From Citrobacter rodentium NBRC 105723 = DSM 16636 (GTDB lineage: Bacteria > Pseudomonadota > Gammaproteobacteria > Enterobacterales > Enterobacteriaceae): a stretch of DNA of 64,000 bases. Each line of letters begins with the position of its first letter. Within the stretch, counting starts at the first letter, position 1. The notes beneath the pieces are model-generated. The model was not told the DNA's origin and did not search any database. It saw only the letters and a list, made by a program, of their open reading frames with translations. Both the position numbers and the translations under genes were made by a program. The stretch covers positions 2,170,001 through 2,234,000 of the forward strand of contig NZ_CP082833.1 of assembly GCF_021278985.1 (NCBI RefSeq). The letters are read 5' to 3'. Positions 47,372 through 55,737 of this stretch are shown one piece after another.

Positions 47372-47665
47372 TTACGCTTCAACAATTGCCAGAATGTCAC
47401 TTTCAGACATGATCAACACTTCTTCATTGTCGATCTTCTCAGATTTCACGCCGTAGCCATCGTTGAAAATCACGATGTCGCCGACTTTCACGTCCAGCGG
47501 TTGCACGGTGCCGTTATCCAGGATGCGACCCTTACCGACAGCGATGATCTCGCCACGAGTTGATTTACCCGCTGCAGAACCGGTAAGAACGATGCCGCCA
47601 GCTGATTTGGATTCAACTTCTTTACGCTTGACGATCACACGATCATGTAACGGACGAATACTCAT
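47372..47665 (-). CDS. groS: Co-chaperonin GroES
   Basis: From the ATG at 47665 (MSIRPLHDRV), after AGGAGAG, the protein has 97 residues, the standard GroES length. The mobile loop (VLTGSAAGKSTRGEI) is present. It caps the GroEL ring. A sigma-32 promoter lies about 90 bases upstream. The longer open frame reaching 47935 runs through that promoter and is not used. Confidence 0.97.
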   Translation of the reverse strand: MSIRPLHDRVIVKRKEVESKSAGGIVLTGSAAGKSTRGEIIAVGKGRILDNGTVQPLDVKVGDIVIFNDGYGVKSEKIDNEEVLIMSESDILAIVEA

Positions 47666-47747
47666 TGATAGCTCTCCTTTGAGAAGGTCTTTATCATCTA
47701 TGGGTGACGCCGGTCCCATACAGGTTCGCCGGCTAGTGACCAGAGAG

Positions 47748-47777
47748 ATGGGGATCGGTTTTTCCCCCTTCAAGGGG
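47748..47777 (-). promoter_or_regulatory. Sigma-32 heat-shock promoter of groESL
   Basis: On the minus strand CCCCTTGAA (-35 region) and CCCCATCTC (-10 region) are separated by 15 bases between CTTGAA and CCCCAT. They match the sigma-32 consensus and the E. coli groE promoter. Confidence 0.88.
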
Positions 47778-47938
47778 TAACGTGAAAAAAAATTGCGTTC
47801 AGCAAAAAATCCTGCAAAAACACGACTTACCTCACATTTCTCGTCTATTTTCCCGCCACCGTCATAAGCAAATCTGATTGTGTTAACATCAAAAACCTGC
47901 GCAGTGGCCTGGAAACAGGCGCAACCGGATAACATCTC

Positions 47939-49195
47939 ATGAGTGGACTAAAGCAAGAGCTGGGACTGGCTCAGGGCATCGGCCTGTTGTCGACATCATT
48001 ATTAGGCACCGGCGTATTTGCCGTCCCCGCTCTCGCCGCGCTGGTGGCGGGCAATAACAGCCTGTGGGCCTGGCCGGTTCTGATTGTTTTAGTGTTCCCC
48101 ATCGCCATCGTCTTTGCCCTGCTGGGCCGCCATTATCCCAGCGCGGGCGGCGTCGCCCATTTCGTCGGCATGGCGTTTGGTTCTCATCTGGAACGGGTGA
48201 CCGGCTGGCTGTTTTTATCGGTGATCCCGGTGGGCCTTCCCGCCGCCCTGCACATCGCCGCCGGTTTTGCGCAGGCGATGTTCGGCTGGCACGGCTGGCA
48301 GCTGCTGCTGGCGGAACTCGGCACGCTGGCGCTGGTGTGGTTTGTCGGTTCGCGCGGCGCCAGCTCCAGCGCCAATCTGCAAACGGCGATCGCGCTGTTA
48401 ATCATCACGCTGATCGTCGCTATCTGGTGGGCAGGCGACCTGAAGCCTGCGGAGATCCCCTTCCCTGCGCCTGCTGATATTGACGCGTCCGGGCTGTTCT
48501 CTGCGCTGTCGGTGATGTTCTGGTGCTTTGTCGGTCTGGAAGCGTTCGCCCATCTCGCCTCTGAATTTAAAAACCCGGAGCGCGACTTCCCGCGCGCGCT
48601 GATGATTGGTCTGCTGCTGGCGGGCTCCGTTTACTGGGCCTGTACCGTGGCGGTGCTGCGCTTTGACGCCTGGGGCGAAACCATCGCGGCGGCGGCGTCG
48701 TTGCCGAATATCGTGGTACGGCTGTTTGGCGTCCAGGCGCTGTGGGTGGCCTGCGCGATCGGCTATCTGGCCTGCTTCGCCAGCCTCAACATTTATATAC
48801 AGAGCTTTGCCCGTCTCGTATGGTCGCAGGCGCAATACCGACCCGATCATTATCTGGCCCGGCTTTCTTCACGCCATATTCCACGTAATGCGCTGAACGC
48901 CGTGCTGGGCTGCTGCGTGGCGAGCACGCTGGCGATTTACGCGCTGGAGATCAATCTTGATGCGCTTATCGTCTACGCCAACGGCATCTTTATTATGATC
49001 TACCTGCTGTGCATGCTGGCGGGATGCCGCCTGTTGCAAGGGCGCTATCGCGCGCTGGCGGCGCTCGGCGGCCTGTTGTGTCTGCTGTTGTTACTGATGG
49101 TCGGCTGGAAGAGCCTGTATGCGCTGATTATGCTGGCGGGACTGTGGCTGTTTTTACCGCGCAGGCCGGAGTGCCATCCGTCAAAGAATACCTAG
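47939..49195 (+). CDS. yjeH: L-methionine/branched-chain amino acid exporter YjeH
   Basis: This 418-residue APC-superfamily protein has about 12 transmembrane helices and the N-terminal LSTSLLGTGVFAVPALAA motif. Length equals that of E. coli YjeH, which exports methionine and branched-chain amino acids. It is divergent from groS, about 270 bases away. Confidence 0.94.
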   Translation: MSGLKQELGLAQGIGLLSTSLLGTGVFAVPALAALVAGNNSLWAWPVLIVLVFPIAIVFALLGRHYPSAGGVAHFVGMAFGSHLERVTGWLFLSVIPVGLPAALHIAAGFAQAMFGWHGWQLLLAELGTLALVWFVGSRGASSSANLQTAIALLIITLIVAIWWAGDLKPAEIPFPAPADIDASGLFSALSVMFWCFVGLEAFAHLASEFKNPERDFPRALMIGLLLAGSVYWACTVAVLRFDAWGETIAAAASLPNIVVRLFGVQALWVACAIGYLACFASLNIYIQSFARLVWSQAQYRPDHYLARLSSRHIPRNALNAVLGCCVASTLAIYALEINLDALIVYANGIFIMIYLLCMLAGCRLLQGRYRALAALGGLLCLLLLLMVGWKSLYALIMLAGLWLFLPRRPECHPSKNT

Positions 49196-49237
49196 TTGCC
49201 CGGTGGGGCTTACCGGGCCTGTACGGCTGCTCAGTAA

Positions 49238-49714
49238 TCAGTCGCGACGATCGTCCTTATGTTCGATTCGCTCGCGCTCTTCATCTTTACGCTGAAACTC
49301 GCCGTCGAAGGTTTCCCCGCCGCCGGTTCCGGCATGAAAACCGCCGCCCGGCATCCGGGAGAAGCGCAGATGCGGCAGCAGTTTCATCGTCAGGTGCTTC
49401 TGCACCGGCGGTAATAAAAGAAGAAGGCCGAGGAAATCGGTGAAAAAGCCGGGCAACAGCAGTAGCAGACCCGCAATAATCAGCGACACACTCTTAATCA
49501 TCTCGGCTGCCGGGCTTTCACCTGCCGCCATTTTCTGCTGCATCAATAAAAAGTTCTTAAATCCCTGGTTGCGCACCAGCGACATGCCGATCACCGAAGT
49601 GAAAATCACCAGGATCAGCGTCATCAGCACGCCGAGGACGTGGGCGACCTGAATAAAAATAGAAATCTCAATATAAACATAGAGAAAGACAGCAAGTAAC
49701 GGTATCCAGCGCAA
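49238..49714 (-). CDS. fxsA: Membrane protein FxsA
   Basis: This 158-residue protein has two or three hydrophobic helices in the first 100 residues (RWIPLLAVFLYVYIEISIFI; SLIIAGLLLLLPGFFTDFLG) and a charged C-terminal tail. In E. coli overproduction relieves F-plasmid exclusion of phage T7. It is convergent with yjeH and divergent from aspA, as in E. coli. Confidence 0.93.
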   Translation of the reverse strand: MRWIPLLAVFLYVYIEISIFIQVAHVLGVLMTLILVIFTSVIGMSLVRNQGFKNFLLMQQKMAAGESPAAEMIKSVSLIIAGLLLLLPGFFTDFLGLLLLLPPVQKHLTMKLLPHLRFSRMPGGGFHAGTGGGETFDGEFQRKDEERERIEHKDDRRD

Positions 49715-50053
49715 GGGTTTCTCCTGTGGCAGACCGCCGTTTTACCCACGTCGGCCCAAAATTAGTGGCGAATCGCATTAACTCTTTGTGGGGATGGTTC
49801 GCAAAATTTCAAGCTGTTTGTACACTTATTTTTAGAGTTAATCCTAAAGCGGTGACCCATTTCACAAAATAATAATTATGAGGTATTTTCTGCCGTTTAA
49901 AGTGATCCAGGTTACGGCACAATTCCTGAAGCAGAATATGATCTCGTACAGCAGACCGATGGAGGGGATAATCGTCGGTCAGGAAACAATCGAAACCACA
50001 TATGTTCTGTGGATTTAGTGCATTCATTGGCAGCTTTAAAAAAGAAGGTTCAC
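49715..50053. other. fxsA-aspA intergenic regulatory region
   Basis: No gene is supported here. A possible CRP half-matched palindrome, AGTGA-TCCAGG-TTACG (49901-49916), lies about 140 bases before aspA. The rest is A/T-rich leader. The aspA ribosome site GAAGG is at 50044-50048. Confidence 0.35.
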
Positions 50054-51490
50054 ATGTTAAACAACATTCGTATCGAAGAAGATCTGTTGGGTACCAGGGA
50101 AGTTCCAGCTGAAGCCTACTATGGTGTTCACACTCTGAGAGCGATTGAAAACTTCTACATTAGCAACAGCAAAATCAGCGATATCCCTGAGTTTGTGCGC
50201 GGAATGGTCATGGTCAAGAAGGCCGCAGCGCTGGCAAATAAAGAGTTGCAGACCATTCCTAAGAGTGTGGCGAATGCCATCATTGCCGCATGTGATGAAG
50301 TCCTGAATAACGGCAAATGCATGGACCAGTTCCCGGTAGACGTTTACCAGGGCGGTGCAGGCACCTCCGTCAACATGAACACTAACGAAGTGCTGGCCAA
50401 TATCGGGCTGGAGCTGATGGGTCACCAGAAAGGTGAATATCAGTACCTGAACCCGAACGACCACGTGAACAAATGTCAGTCTACCAACGACGCCTACCCA
50501 ACCGGTTTCCGCATCGCGGTTTACGCCTCCATCGTTAAACTGATCGACGCTATCAACCAGCTGCGTGAAGGCTTCGAACGTAAAGCTGTCGAGTTCCAGG
50601 ACATCCTGAAAATGGGCCGTACCCAGTTGCAGGATGCCGTTCCGATGACGCTGGGTCAGGAGTTCCGCGCATTCAGCGTCCTGCTGAAAGAAGAAGTGAA
50701 AAATATCGAGCGTACCGCTGAGCTGCTGCTGGAAGTTAACCTCGGCGCAACAGCTATCGGTACTGGCCTGAACACCCCGAAAGAGTACTCCCCGCTGGCC
50801 GTACAAAAACTGGCGGAAGTCACCGGCTTCGCCTGCGTACCGGCAGAAGACCTGATTGAAGCGACCTCCGACTGCGGCGCTTACGTCATGGTTCACAGCG
50901 CGCTGAAGCGCCTGGCGGTGAAGATGTCCAAAATCTGTAACGACCTGCGTCTGCTCTCCTCTGGTCCACGCGCCGGCCTGAACGAGATCAACCTGCCGGA
51001 ACTGCAGGCGGGCTCATCTATCATGCCAGCGAAAGTGAACCCGGTCGTGCCGGAAGTGGTTAACCAGGTGTGCTTCAAAGTTATCGGCAACGACACCACC
51101 GTCACGATGGCCGCTGAAGCAGGCCAGCTGCAGCTGAACGTGATGGAGCCAGTGATTGGTCAGGCAATGTTTGAATCCATTCATATCCTGAGCAACGCCT
51201 GCTACAACCTGCTGGAAAAATGCGTTAACGGTATCACCGCTAACAAAGAAGTGTGCGAAGGGTACGTCTTTAACTCTATCGGCATCGTCACCTACCTCAA
51301 CCCGTTCATCGGCCATCACAACGGCGACATCGTCGGTAAGATCTGCGCCGAAACCGGTAAGAGCGTACGTGAAGTGGTGCTGGAGCGCGGCCTGTTGACG
51401 GAAGCAGAGCTTGACGATATTTTCTCCGCACAAAACCTGATGCACCCGGCTTATAAAGCAAAACGTTATACTGATGAAAGCGAACAGTAA
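50054..51490 (+). CDS. aspA: Aspartate ammonia-lyase
   Basis: From the ATG at 50054 (MLNNIRIEED) the protein has 478 residues, as in E. coli; a longer frame to 50009 lacks a ribosome site. The superfamily signature GSSIMPAKVNP is intact. AspA converts aspartate to fumarate and ammonia. dcuA follows, and frdABCD is in the same window, so the genes jointly supply, exchange and reduce fumarate. A terminator separates aspA from dcuA. Confidence 0.97.
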   Translation: MLNNIRIEEDLLGTREVPAEAYYGVHTLRAIENFYISNSKISDIPEFVRGMVMVKKAAALANKELQTIPKSVANAIIAACDEVLNNGKCMDQFPVDVYQGGAGTSVNMNTNEVLANIGLELMGHQKGEYQYLNPNDHVNKCQSTNDAYPTGFRIAVYASIVKLIDAINQLREGFERKAVEFQDILKMGRTQLQDAVPMTLGQEFRAFSVLLKEEVKNIERTAELLLEVNLGATAIGTGLNTPKEYSPLAVQKLAEVTGFACVPAEDLIEATSDCGAYVMVHSALKRLAVKMSKICNDLRLLSSGPRAGLNEINLPELQAGSSIMPAKVNPVVPEVVNQVCFKVIGNDTTVTMAAEAGQLQLNVMEPVIGQAMFESIHILSNACYNLLEKCVNGITANKEVCEGYVFNSIGIVTYLNPFIGHHNGDIVGKICAETGKSVREVVLERGLLTEAELDDIFSAQNLMHPAYKAKRYTDESEQ

Positions 51491-51507
51491 TCGTACAGGG
51501 TAGTACC

Positions 51508-51539
51508 AAAAAGGGCACGTCAGATGACGTGCCCTTTTT
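51508..51539 (+). terminator. Terminator between aspA and dcuA
   Basis: A 15-bp perfect inverted repeat (AAAAAGGGCACGTCA / TGACGTGCCCTTTTT) with a 2-base centre ends in a T-run 18 bases after the aspA stop. It probably allows partial read-through to dcuA. Confidence 0.88.
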
Positions 51540-51604
51540 CTTATCGGAAGTTACTAAATAACAACAATTTAATATCAACTTGTTAAACAACAAGGTAGGC
51601 TAAT

Positions 51605-52906
51605 ATGATAGTTGTCGAACTTATCATTGTTTTGCTGGCAATCTTTCTGGGCGCCAGACTTGGGGGCATCGGGATAGGATTTGCAGGTGGGCTGGGTGTA
51701 CTGGTGCTTGCCGCTATCGGCGTCAAACCCGGTAACATTCCGTTCGATGTCATTTCAATCATCATGGCGGTTATCGCTGCCATCTCCGCAATGCAGGTTG
51801 CTGGCGGCCTGGACTATCTGGTTAACCAGACGGAAAAACTGCTGCGTCGCAATCCGAAGTACATCACTATTCTCGCGCCAATTGTCACCTGGTTCCTGAC
51901 CATTTTTGCAGGCACCGGGAACATCTCTCTGGCGACGCTGCCGGTTATCGCGGAAGTGGCGAAGGAACAGGGCATCAAGCCTTGCCGTCCGCTCTCCACC
52001 GCCGTGGTTTCTGCTCAAATCGCCATTACCGCATCGCCGATCTCCGCGGCGGTGGTGTATATGTCTTCGGTAATGGAAGGACATGGCATTAGCTACATCC
52101 ATCTGCTGTCGGTGGTCATTCCGTCCACCCTGCTGGCGGTGCTGGTGATGTCCTTCATCGTCACCATGTTGTTCAATTCCAAACTCTCTGACGATCCGGT
52201 GTACCGCAAGCGTCTGGAAGAGGGACTGGTTGAACTGCGCGGCGAGAAGCAGATTGAAATCAAACCGATGGCGAAAAACTCCGTCTGGCTGTTCCTGCTG
52301 GGCGTGGTCGGGGTGGTCATTTACGCGATTATCAACAGCCCGAGCCTCGGTCTGGTTGAGAAGCCGCTGATGAACACCACTAACGCTATCCTGATCATCA
52401 TGCTGAGCGTCGCGACGCTGACCACTATCCTGTGTAAAGTGGAAACCGACGCCATTCTTAACTCCAGCACCTTCAAAGCCGGTATGAGCGCCTGTATCTG
52501 TATTCTGGGCGTGGCGTGGCTGGGCGACACCTTCGTCTCCCACAATATTGACTGGATCAAAGATACGGCGGGCGAAGTGATTCAGGGCCATCCGTGGCTG
52601 CTGGCGGTGATCTTCTTCTTTGCCTCCGCTCTGCTGTACTCTCAGGCGGCAACCGCAAAAGCGCTGATGCCGATGGCGCTGGCGCTGAACGTCTCTCCGC
52701 TGACTGCCGTGGCCTCTTTCGCGGCGGTTTCCGGTCTGTTCATTCTGCCAACCTACCCGACGCTGGTGGCGGCGGTTCAGATGGATGACACCGGCACCAC
52801 CCGTATCGGTAAGTTCGTCTTCAACCACCCGTTCTTCATTCCCGGTACGCTGGGTGTGGTTCTGGCGGTCTGCTTCGGCTTCCTGCTGGGCAGCGTTATA
52901 CTGTAA
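51605..52906 (+). CDS. dcuA: Anaerobic C4-dicarboxylate transporter DcuA
   Basis: This 433-residue inner-membrane protein has 10-12 hydrophobic helices and the length of E. coli DcuA. It exchanges aspartate or fumarate for succinate. It follows aspA, the standard aspA-dcuA pair, and is followed by a strong terminator. Confidence 0.96.
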   Translation: MIVVELIIVLLAIFLGARLGGIGIGFAGGLGVLVLAAIGVKPGNIPFDVISIIMAVIAAISAMQVAGGLDYLVNQTEKLLRRNPKYITILAPIVTWFLTIFAGTGNISLATLPVIAEVAKEQGIKPCRPLSTAVVSAQIAITASPISAAVVYMSSVMEGHGISYIHLLSVVIPSTLLAVLVMSFIVTMLFNSKLSDDPVYRKRLEEGLVELRGEKQIEIKPMAKNSVWLFLLGVVGVVIYAIINSPSLGLVEKPLMNTTNAILIIMLSVATLTTILCKVETDAILNSSTFKAGMSACICILGVAWLGDTFVSHNIDWIKDTAGEVIQGHPWLLAVIFFFASALLYSQAATAKALMPMALALNVSPLTAVASFAAVSGLFILPTYPTLVAAVQMDDTGTTRIGKFVFNHPFFIPGTLGVVLAVCFGFLLGSVIL

Positions 52907-52914
52907 GCATGACC

Positions 52915-52943
52915 TGCGGGGCGTGTTCACGCCCCGCATTTCC
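52915..52943 (+). terminator. Terminator after dcuA
   Basis: An 11-bp GC-rich stem (TGCGGGGCGTG / CACGCCCCGCA) with a tight loop is followed by a short T-run, just past the dcuA stop. Confidence 0.8.
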
Positions 52944-53025
52944 CTCCCCTTTATCTGACATCTCGCCCTTGTCCGTTGTATAGTGACCACTTTCTTGCTG
53001 GTCATTCCGTTCATTCGAGGTGTTT

Positions 53026-53373
53026 ATGCTTGATGTTAGCCGTCAGGACAAGTCCATCCCCGATGCCGTTGTTGTGCTTTGCACCGCACCGGATGAAGCC
53101 ACCGCTCAGGATCTGGCCGCCAAAGCGCTGGCCGAAAAACTGGCCGCCTGCGCCACGCTGATTCCCGGCGCCACGTCGCTCTATTACTGGGAAGGCAAAC
53201 TGGAGCAGGAGTATGAAGTGCAAATGCTGCTAAAAACGTCGGTGCAGCACCAGCAGGCTTTACTCGATTGCCTGAAGTCGCATCATCCTTATCAGACGCC
53301 TGAACTTCTGGTTTTACCCGTCACTCACGGAGACAATGATTACCTCTCATGGCTCAACGCATCCTTACGCTGA
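53026..53373 (+). CDS. cutA: Divalent-cation tolerance protein CutA
   Basis: From the ATG at 53026 (MLDVSRQD), after GAGGTG, the protein has 115 residues. It has the CutA1 core VVLCTAPDEATAQDLAAKAL and YYWEGKLEQEYE, a trimeric ferredoxin-like fold. It is linked to copper tolerance, with unclear mechanism. It overlaps the start of dsbD by 25 bases, so the two are co-transcribed. Confidence 0.94.
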   Translation: MLDVSRQDKSIPDAVVVLCTAPDEATAQDLAAKALAEKLAACATLIPGATSLYYWEGKLEQEYEVQMLLKTSVQHQQALLDCLKSHHPYQTPELLVLPVTHGDNDYLSWLNASLR

Positions 53374-55058
53374 TCCTGCTGCTTTGCAGCGCATCATCTT
53401 TTGCCGGACTGTTCGACGCGCCGGGTCGCTCGAATTTTGTCCCTGCTGACCAGGCGTTCGCCTTTGATTTTCAGCAAAACCAGCACAACCTGAATCTCAA
53501 CTGGCAGATAAAGGACGGCTACTACCTGTACCGCAAACAAATCCGCGTTACGCCTGCGCAGGCGCAAATCGACACTCTCGCACTGCCGGCGGGCGTCTGG
53601 CATGAAGATGAGTTTTACGGCAAAAGTGAGATCTACCGCCAACGGCTGACAATTCCGGTTATCGTTCAACAGGCTGCCGCTGGCGCGACGCTGACGGTAA
53701 CGTATCAGGGCTGCGCTGACGCCGGTTTTTGCTATCCGCCGGAAACCCGAACCGTGCCGCTAAGCGAAGTGGTCGCCAGCGCCACGTCGCAGTCTGCCGC
53801 AACGCCAGCGCCGGTAGCCGTTCAACCGGCCGGACAGCCGCCCGCGCAGCTTCCCTTCTCCGCGCTATGGGCGCTGCTGATCGGCATCGGTATCGCCTTT
53901 ACGCCCTGCGTACTGCCGATGTATCCGCTTATTTCCGGCATTGTGCTGGGCGGTAAACAGCGCCTTTCCAGCGGACGCGCGCTGCTGCTGACCTTTATTT
54001 ATGTGCAGGGGATGGCGCTCACTTATACCGCGCTGGGCCTGGTGGTCGCGGCCGCCGGGTTGCAGTTCCAGGCCGCGCTTCAGCATCCCTGGGTGCTCAT
54101 CACTCTGGCGGCAGTGTTTACCCTGCTTGCGCTGTCGATGTTTGGCCTGTTCACGCTACAGCTGCCATCTGCGCTGCAAACGCGCCTGACGCTGATGAGC
54201 AATCGTCAGCAGGGCGGTTCTGCGGGCGGCGTTTTTGCGATGGGGGCTATCGCCGGGCTGATTTGCTCGCCGTGCACCACCGCCCCGCTGAGCGCCATAC
54301 TGCTGTACATCGCCCAGAGCGGCAATCTGTGGCTTGGCGGCGGGACGCTCTACCTCTACGCGCTGGGAATGGGGCTGCCGCTAATGCTGGTTACCATTTT
54401 CGGTAACCGTCTGCTGCCGAAAAGCGGTCCGTGGATGGAGCATGTCAAAACCGCCTTCGGTTTTGTGATCCTCGCGCTGCCGGTCTTTTTGCTGGAGCGC
54501 ATTATCGGCGATGTCTGGGGTATGCGTCTGTGGTCGCTGCTGGGCGTCGCCTTCTTTGGCTGGGCGTTTATCACCAGTCTGCAGGCCAGGCGCGGCTGGA
54601 TGCGCATCGTGCAGATTATCCTGCTGGCGGCGGCGCTGGTCAGCGTGCGTCCGTTACAGGACTGGACGTTTGGCGCGTCTCCTGTACAGTCGCAGACGCA
54701 TCTGAGCTTTAAACAGGTGACGAATATCGACGAGCTGAATCAGGCGCTGGCGGAAGCCAGTGGCAAACCAGTGATGCTCGATCTGTACGCCGACTGGTGC
54801 GTTGCCTGTAAAGAGTTCGAGAAATACACCTTCAGCGACCCGCAGGTGAAGCAGGCGCTGGGCGATACGGTGCTGTTACAGGCCAACGTGACCGCCAACA
54901 ACGCGCAGGACGTCGCGCTGCTGAAACATTTGCAGGTGCTTGGCCTGCCCACCATTCTGTTCTTCGATGCGCAGGGTCATGAGCACCCGCAGGCGCGGGT
55001 GACGGGCTTTATGGACGCGGCGACGTTTAGCGCGCATTTGCGCGATCGCCAACCGTGA
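53349..55058 (+). CDS. dsbD: Thiol:disulfide interchange protein DsbD
   Basis: This 569-residue precursor has a signal peptide (1-19), an N-terminal periplasmic domain with the redox pair C122/C128 (GCADAGFC), an eight-helix membrane domain with Cys in FTPCVLPMYP and CSPCTTAPL, and a C-terminal thioredoxin domain with WCVAC. It passes electrons from cytoplasmic thioredoxin to DsbC, DsbG and CcmG. It lies between cutA and yjdC on the same strand. Confidence 0.96.
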   Translation: MAQRILTLILLLCSASSFAGLFDAPGRSNFVPADQAFAFDFQQNQHNLNLNWQIKDGYYLYRKQIRVTPAQAQIDTLALPAGVWHEDEFYGKSEIYRQRLTIPVIVQQAAAGATLTVTYQGCADAGFCYPPETRTVPLSEVVASATSQSAATPAPVAVQPAGQPPAQLPFSALWALLIGIGIAFTPCVLPMYPLISGIVLGGKQRLSSGRALLLTFIYVQGMALTYTALGLVVAAAGLQFQAALQHPWVLITLAAVFTLLALSMFGLFTLQLPSALQTRLTLMSNRQQGGSAGGVFAMGAIAGLICSPCTTAPLSAILLYIAQSGNLWLGGGTLYLYALGMGLPLMLVTIFGNRLLPKSGPWMEHVKTAFGFVILALPVFLLERIIGDVWGMRLWSLLGVAFFGWAFITSLQARRGWMRIVQIILLAAALVSVRPLQDWTFGASPVQSQTHLSFKQVTNIDELNQALAEASGKPVMLDLYADWCVACKEFEKYTFSDPQVKQALGDTVLLQANVTANNAQDVALLKHLQVLGLPTILFFDAQGHEHPQARVTGFMDAATFSAHLRDRQP

Positions 55059-55094
55059 GCGACACTTGCAAAAGGAAAGTCGGAGGAAAATACC

Positions 55095-55670
55095 GTGCAA
55101 CGTGAAGATGTCCTGGGAGAAGCCCTAAAATTATTAGAGATCCACGGGATCGCCAATACCACGCTGAAGATGGTGGCCGAACGCGTTGATTACCCGCCAG
55201 AAGAGATGCAGCGTTTCTGGCCCGATGATGAGGCCCTTTTGTATGATGCTCTGCGCTACCTGAGCCAGCAAGTGGATACCTGGCGGCGCCAGCTGATGCT
55301 GGATGAGACGCAGACTGCGGAACAGAAGCTGCTGGCGCGTTACGCCGCGCTGACCGAATGCGTAAGCAATAACCGCTATCCCGGCTGTCTGTTTATCGCC
55401 GCCTGTACCTTTTATCCCGATCCGGCGCATCCCATCCATCAGTTGGCGGACCAGCAAAAGCGCGCCGCGCACGACTTCACCCATGAGCTGCTAACCACGC
55501 TCGAAGTTGACGACCCGGCGATGGTCGCCCGGCAGATGGAACTGGTGCTGGAAGGCTGCCTGAGCCGAATGCTGGTCAACCGCAGTCAGGCCGATGTGGA
55601 CACCGCCCGCCGTCTGGCGGAGGACATTCTGCGCTTTGCCCAGTGCCGCCTGGGCGGCGCGCTGACCTGA
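55095..55670 (+). CDS. yjdC: TetR-family regulator YjdC
   Basis: This 191-residue protein begins at a GTG preceded by GGAGG. The N-terminal helix-turn-helix (about 4-48) has HGIANTTLKMVAERVDY, followed by an all-helical ligand domain. Its targets are unknown. It follows dsbD by 36 bases and is probably in the same transcript. Confidence 0.92.
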   Translation: MQREDVLGEALKLLEIHGIANTTLKMVAERVDYPPEEMQRFWPDDEALLYDALRYLSQQVDTWRRQLMLDETQTAEQKLLARYAALTECVSNNRYPGCLFIAACTFYPDPAHPIHQLADQQKRAAHDFTHELLTTLEVDDPAMVARQMELVLEGCLSRMLVNRSQADVDTARRLAEDILRFAQCRLGGALT

Positions 55671-55737
55671 TTATCATTTCGTTACTTCTTTGAATCGCAT
55701 ATAATTTCGCCACTGCCGACTCATTAAAAGGAATTAT

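Noticed and set aside
51755..53014. 419-codon open frame antisense to dcuA
   Set aside because: The composition (Arg, His, Gln, Asn) is that of a mirror frame of a membrane protein gene.
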